Positions 6,310 through 6,496 of a stretch of 6,496 nt of DNA are shown here, in pieces. A program made the position numbers and the translations under genes. The stretch comes from Dehalococcoidia bacterium. GTDB lineage: Bacteria; Chloroflexota; Dehalococcoidia; E44-bin15. The notes under the pieces are model-generated. The model was given only the letters and a program-made list of their open reading frames with translations. It ran no database searches and was not told where the DNA came from. The stretch is taken from assembly GCA_004377275.1 (NCBI GenBank), contig SOIC01000073.1:1-6496 (forward strand), given 5' to 3'. Position 1 is the first letter of the stretch; the number at the start of each line of letters is the position of its first letter.

Positions 6310-6418
6310 CACCACCCCGGATGAGAGCCTCTCGAACGGAACTGTTGTTGCCCAACAATATACTACAGGCTTCTGAATCCAGTTTATCCAACTTCCCGTA
6401 ACATGACCCATGCGAATG

Positions 6419-6447
6419 TTGACACGCTTTCGAAGACAAGTTATTAT
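6419..6447 (+). promoter_or_regulatory. Sigma70-type promoter for a gene beyond the right edge
   Basis: A perfect -35 box TTGACA (6419-6424), a 17-base spacer and a -10 box TATTAT (6442-6447, five of six to TATAAT) give near-consensus geometry. Transcription would start near 6454 and run off the window. It belongs to a new unit rather than to the redox operon, which ends at 6304. Confidence 0.6.
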
Positions 6448-6462
6448 ATTCACCTTGATGTA

Positions 6463-6475
6463 CACCCTGAGGGTG
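6463..6475 (+). other. Small hairpin in the predicted 5' leader
   Basis: CACCC-TGA-GGGTG, a five-base-pair stem, sits about ten bases after the predicted transcription start. The 3' arm could also pair with CACC at 6451-6454. It could shape access to the ribosome site at 6486-6491, or be chance. Confidence 0.25.
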
Positions 6476-6485
6476 CTTGCCTGTC

Positions 6486-6491
6486 AGAGGA
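6486..6491 (+). promoter_or_regulatory. Possible ribosome binding site at the right edge
   Basis: AGAGGA lies five bases from the window end, about 30 bases downstream of the predicted transcription start. A start codon would fall just outside the window, so this cannot be confirmed here. Confidence 0.3.
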
Positions 6492-6496
6492 AATCC

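Larger units (their letters stand above)
6305..6496. other. Non-coding region after the operon
   Basis: No gene is convincing here. It holds the 3' half of the stop-codon hairpin, a short inverted repeat TTGTTG-CC-CAACAA at 6345-6358, a promoter at 6419-6447, a small hairpin at 6463-6475 and an AGAGGA near the right edge. A plus-strand frame from ATG 6403 stays open for 31 codons to the edge, but it has no ribosome site and overlaps the promoter. Lower G+C around 6440-6450 marks the promoter -10 area. Confidence 0.6.

Noticed and set aside
6345..6358. TTGTTG-CC-CAACAA inverted repeat
   Set aside because: It is an A/T-rich six-base stem with a two-base loop and no T-run after it, too weak to call a terminator or an operator.
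6154..6465. Minus-strand open frames running from the non-coding tail into the hdrC-like gene
   Set aside because: They are antisense to the zinc-ribbon-like tail, have no motifs and no ribosome site. They overlap a good plus-strand promoter.
6403..6496. Plus-strand frame from ATG 6403, open for 31 codons to the window edge
   Set aside because: A stretch this short without stops is expected by chance fairly often. It has no Shine-Dalgarno and its codons cover the -35 and -10 boxes, so translation from a transcript starting near 6454 is impossible. It could still be real if transcribed from upstream.

Overview
The window holds seven same-strand genes packed as one operon (positions 2 to 6304), followed by 192 bases of non-coding DNA. 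Gaps between genes are 0, 2 and 8 bases, and overlaps are 4, 8 and 1 bases. Every product is a flavin- or iron-sulfur-type redox protein. Shine-Dalgarno sites, a sigma70-type promoter at the end and the gene families point to an anaerobic bacterium with moderate GC. An uncultured Dehalococcoidia-like Chloroflexota or a sulfate-reducer or syntroph-type lineage would fit, but I cannot place it from this sequence alone.

Layout: (1) the C-terminal part of an HdrA-type flavoprotein, cut by the window edge (2-826); (2) a second, complete HdrA-type flavoprotein (827-2527); (3) an MvhD/FlpD-type [2Fe-2S] protein with a TTG start (2530-2967); (4) a ferredoxin-type subunit with an FrhB/HydB-like front half (2964-3929); (5) an AsrA/HydB-like dicluster ferredoxin subunit (3938-4981); (6) an AsrB/HydG-like FAD/NAD(P) reductase with a C-terminal [2Fe-2S] site (4974-5801); (7) a small HdrC-like 2x[4Fe-4S] protein with an added CxxC...CxxC tail (5801-6304). 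The tail region carries a GC-rich hairpin on the last stop codon. Further on is a near-consensus promoter (TTGACA, 17 bases, TATTAT) that probably drives a gene starting just past the window.

How the genes fit together: the set resembles the Flx-Hdr (FlxABCD-HdrABC) NADH-linked electron-bifurcating modules of anaerobes. In that model the AsrB-like subunit takes a hydride from NAD(P)H, and the two ferredoxin-type subunits and the MvhD-like protein pass electrons to HdrA. The HdrA flavin splits them between ferredoxin and a second acceptor reached through HdrC. The function here is inferred from families and gene order.

Three things depart from the textbook complex. There are two adjacent HdrA proteins whose ferredoxin domains look complementary: the first has the internal one and lacks the C-terminal pair, and the second is the reverse. 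No HdrB (CCG-domain) gene is visible. The HdrC-like protein ends in a putative zinc-ribbon or rubredoxin-like four-cysteine element.
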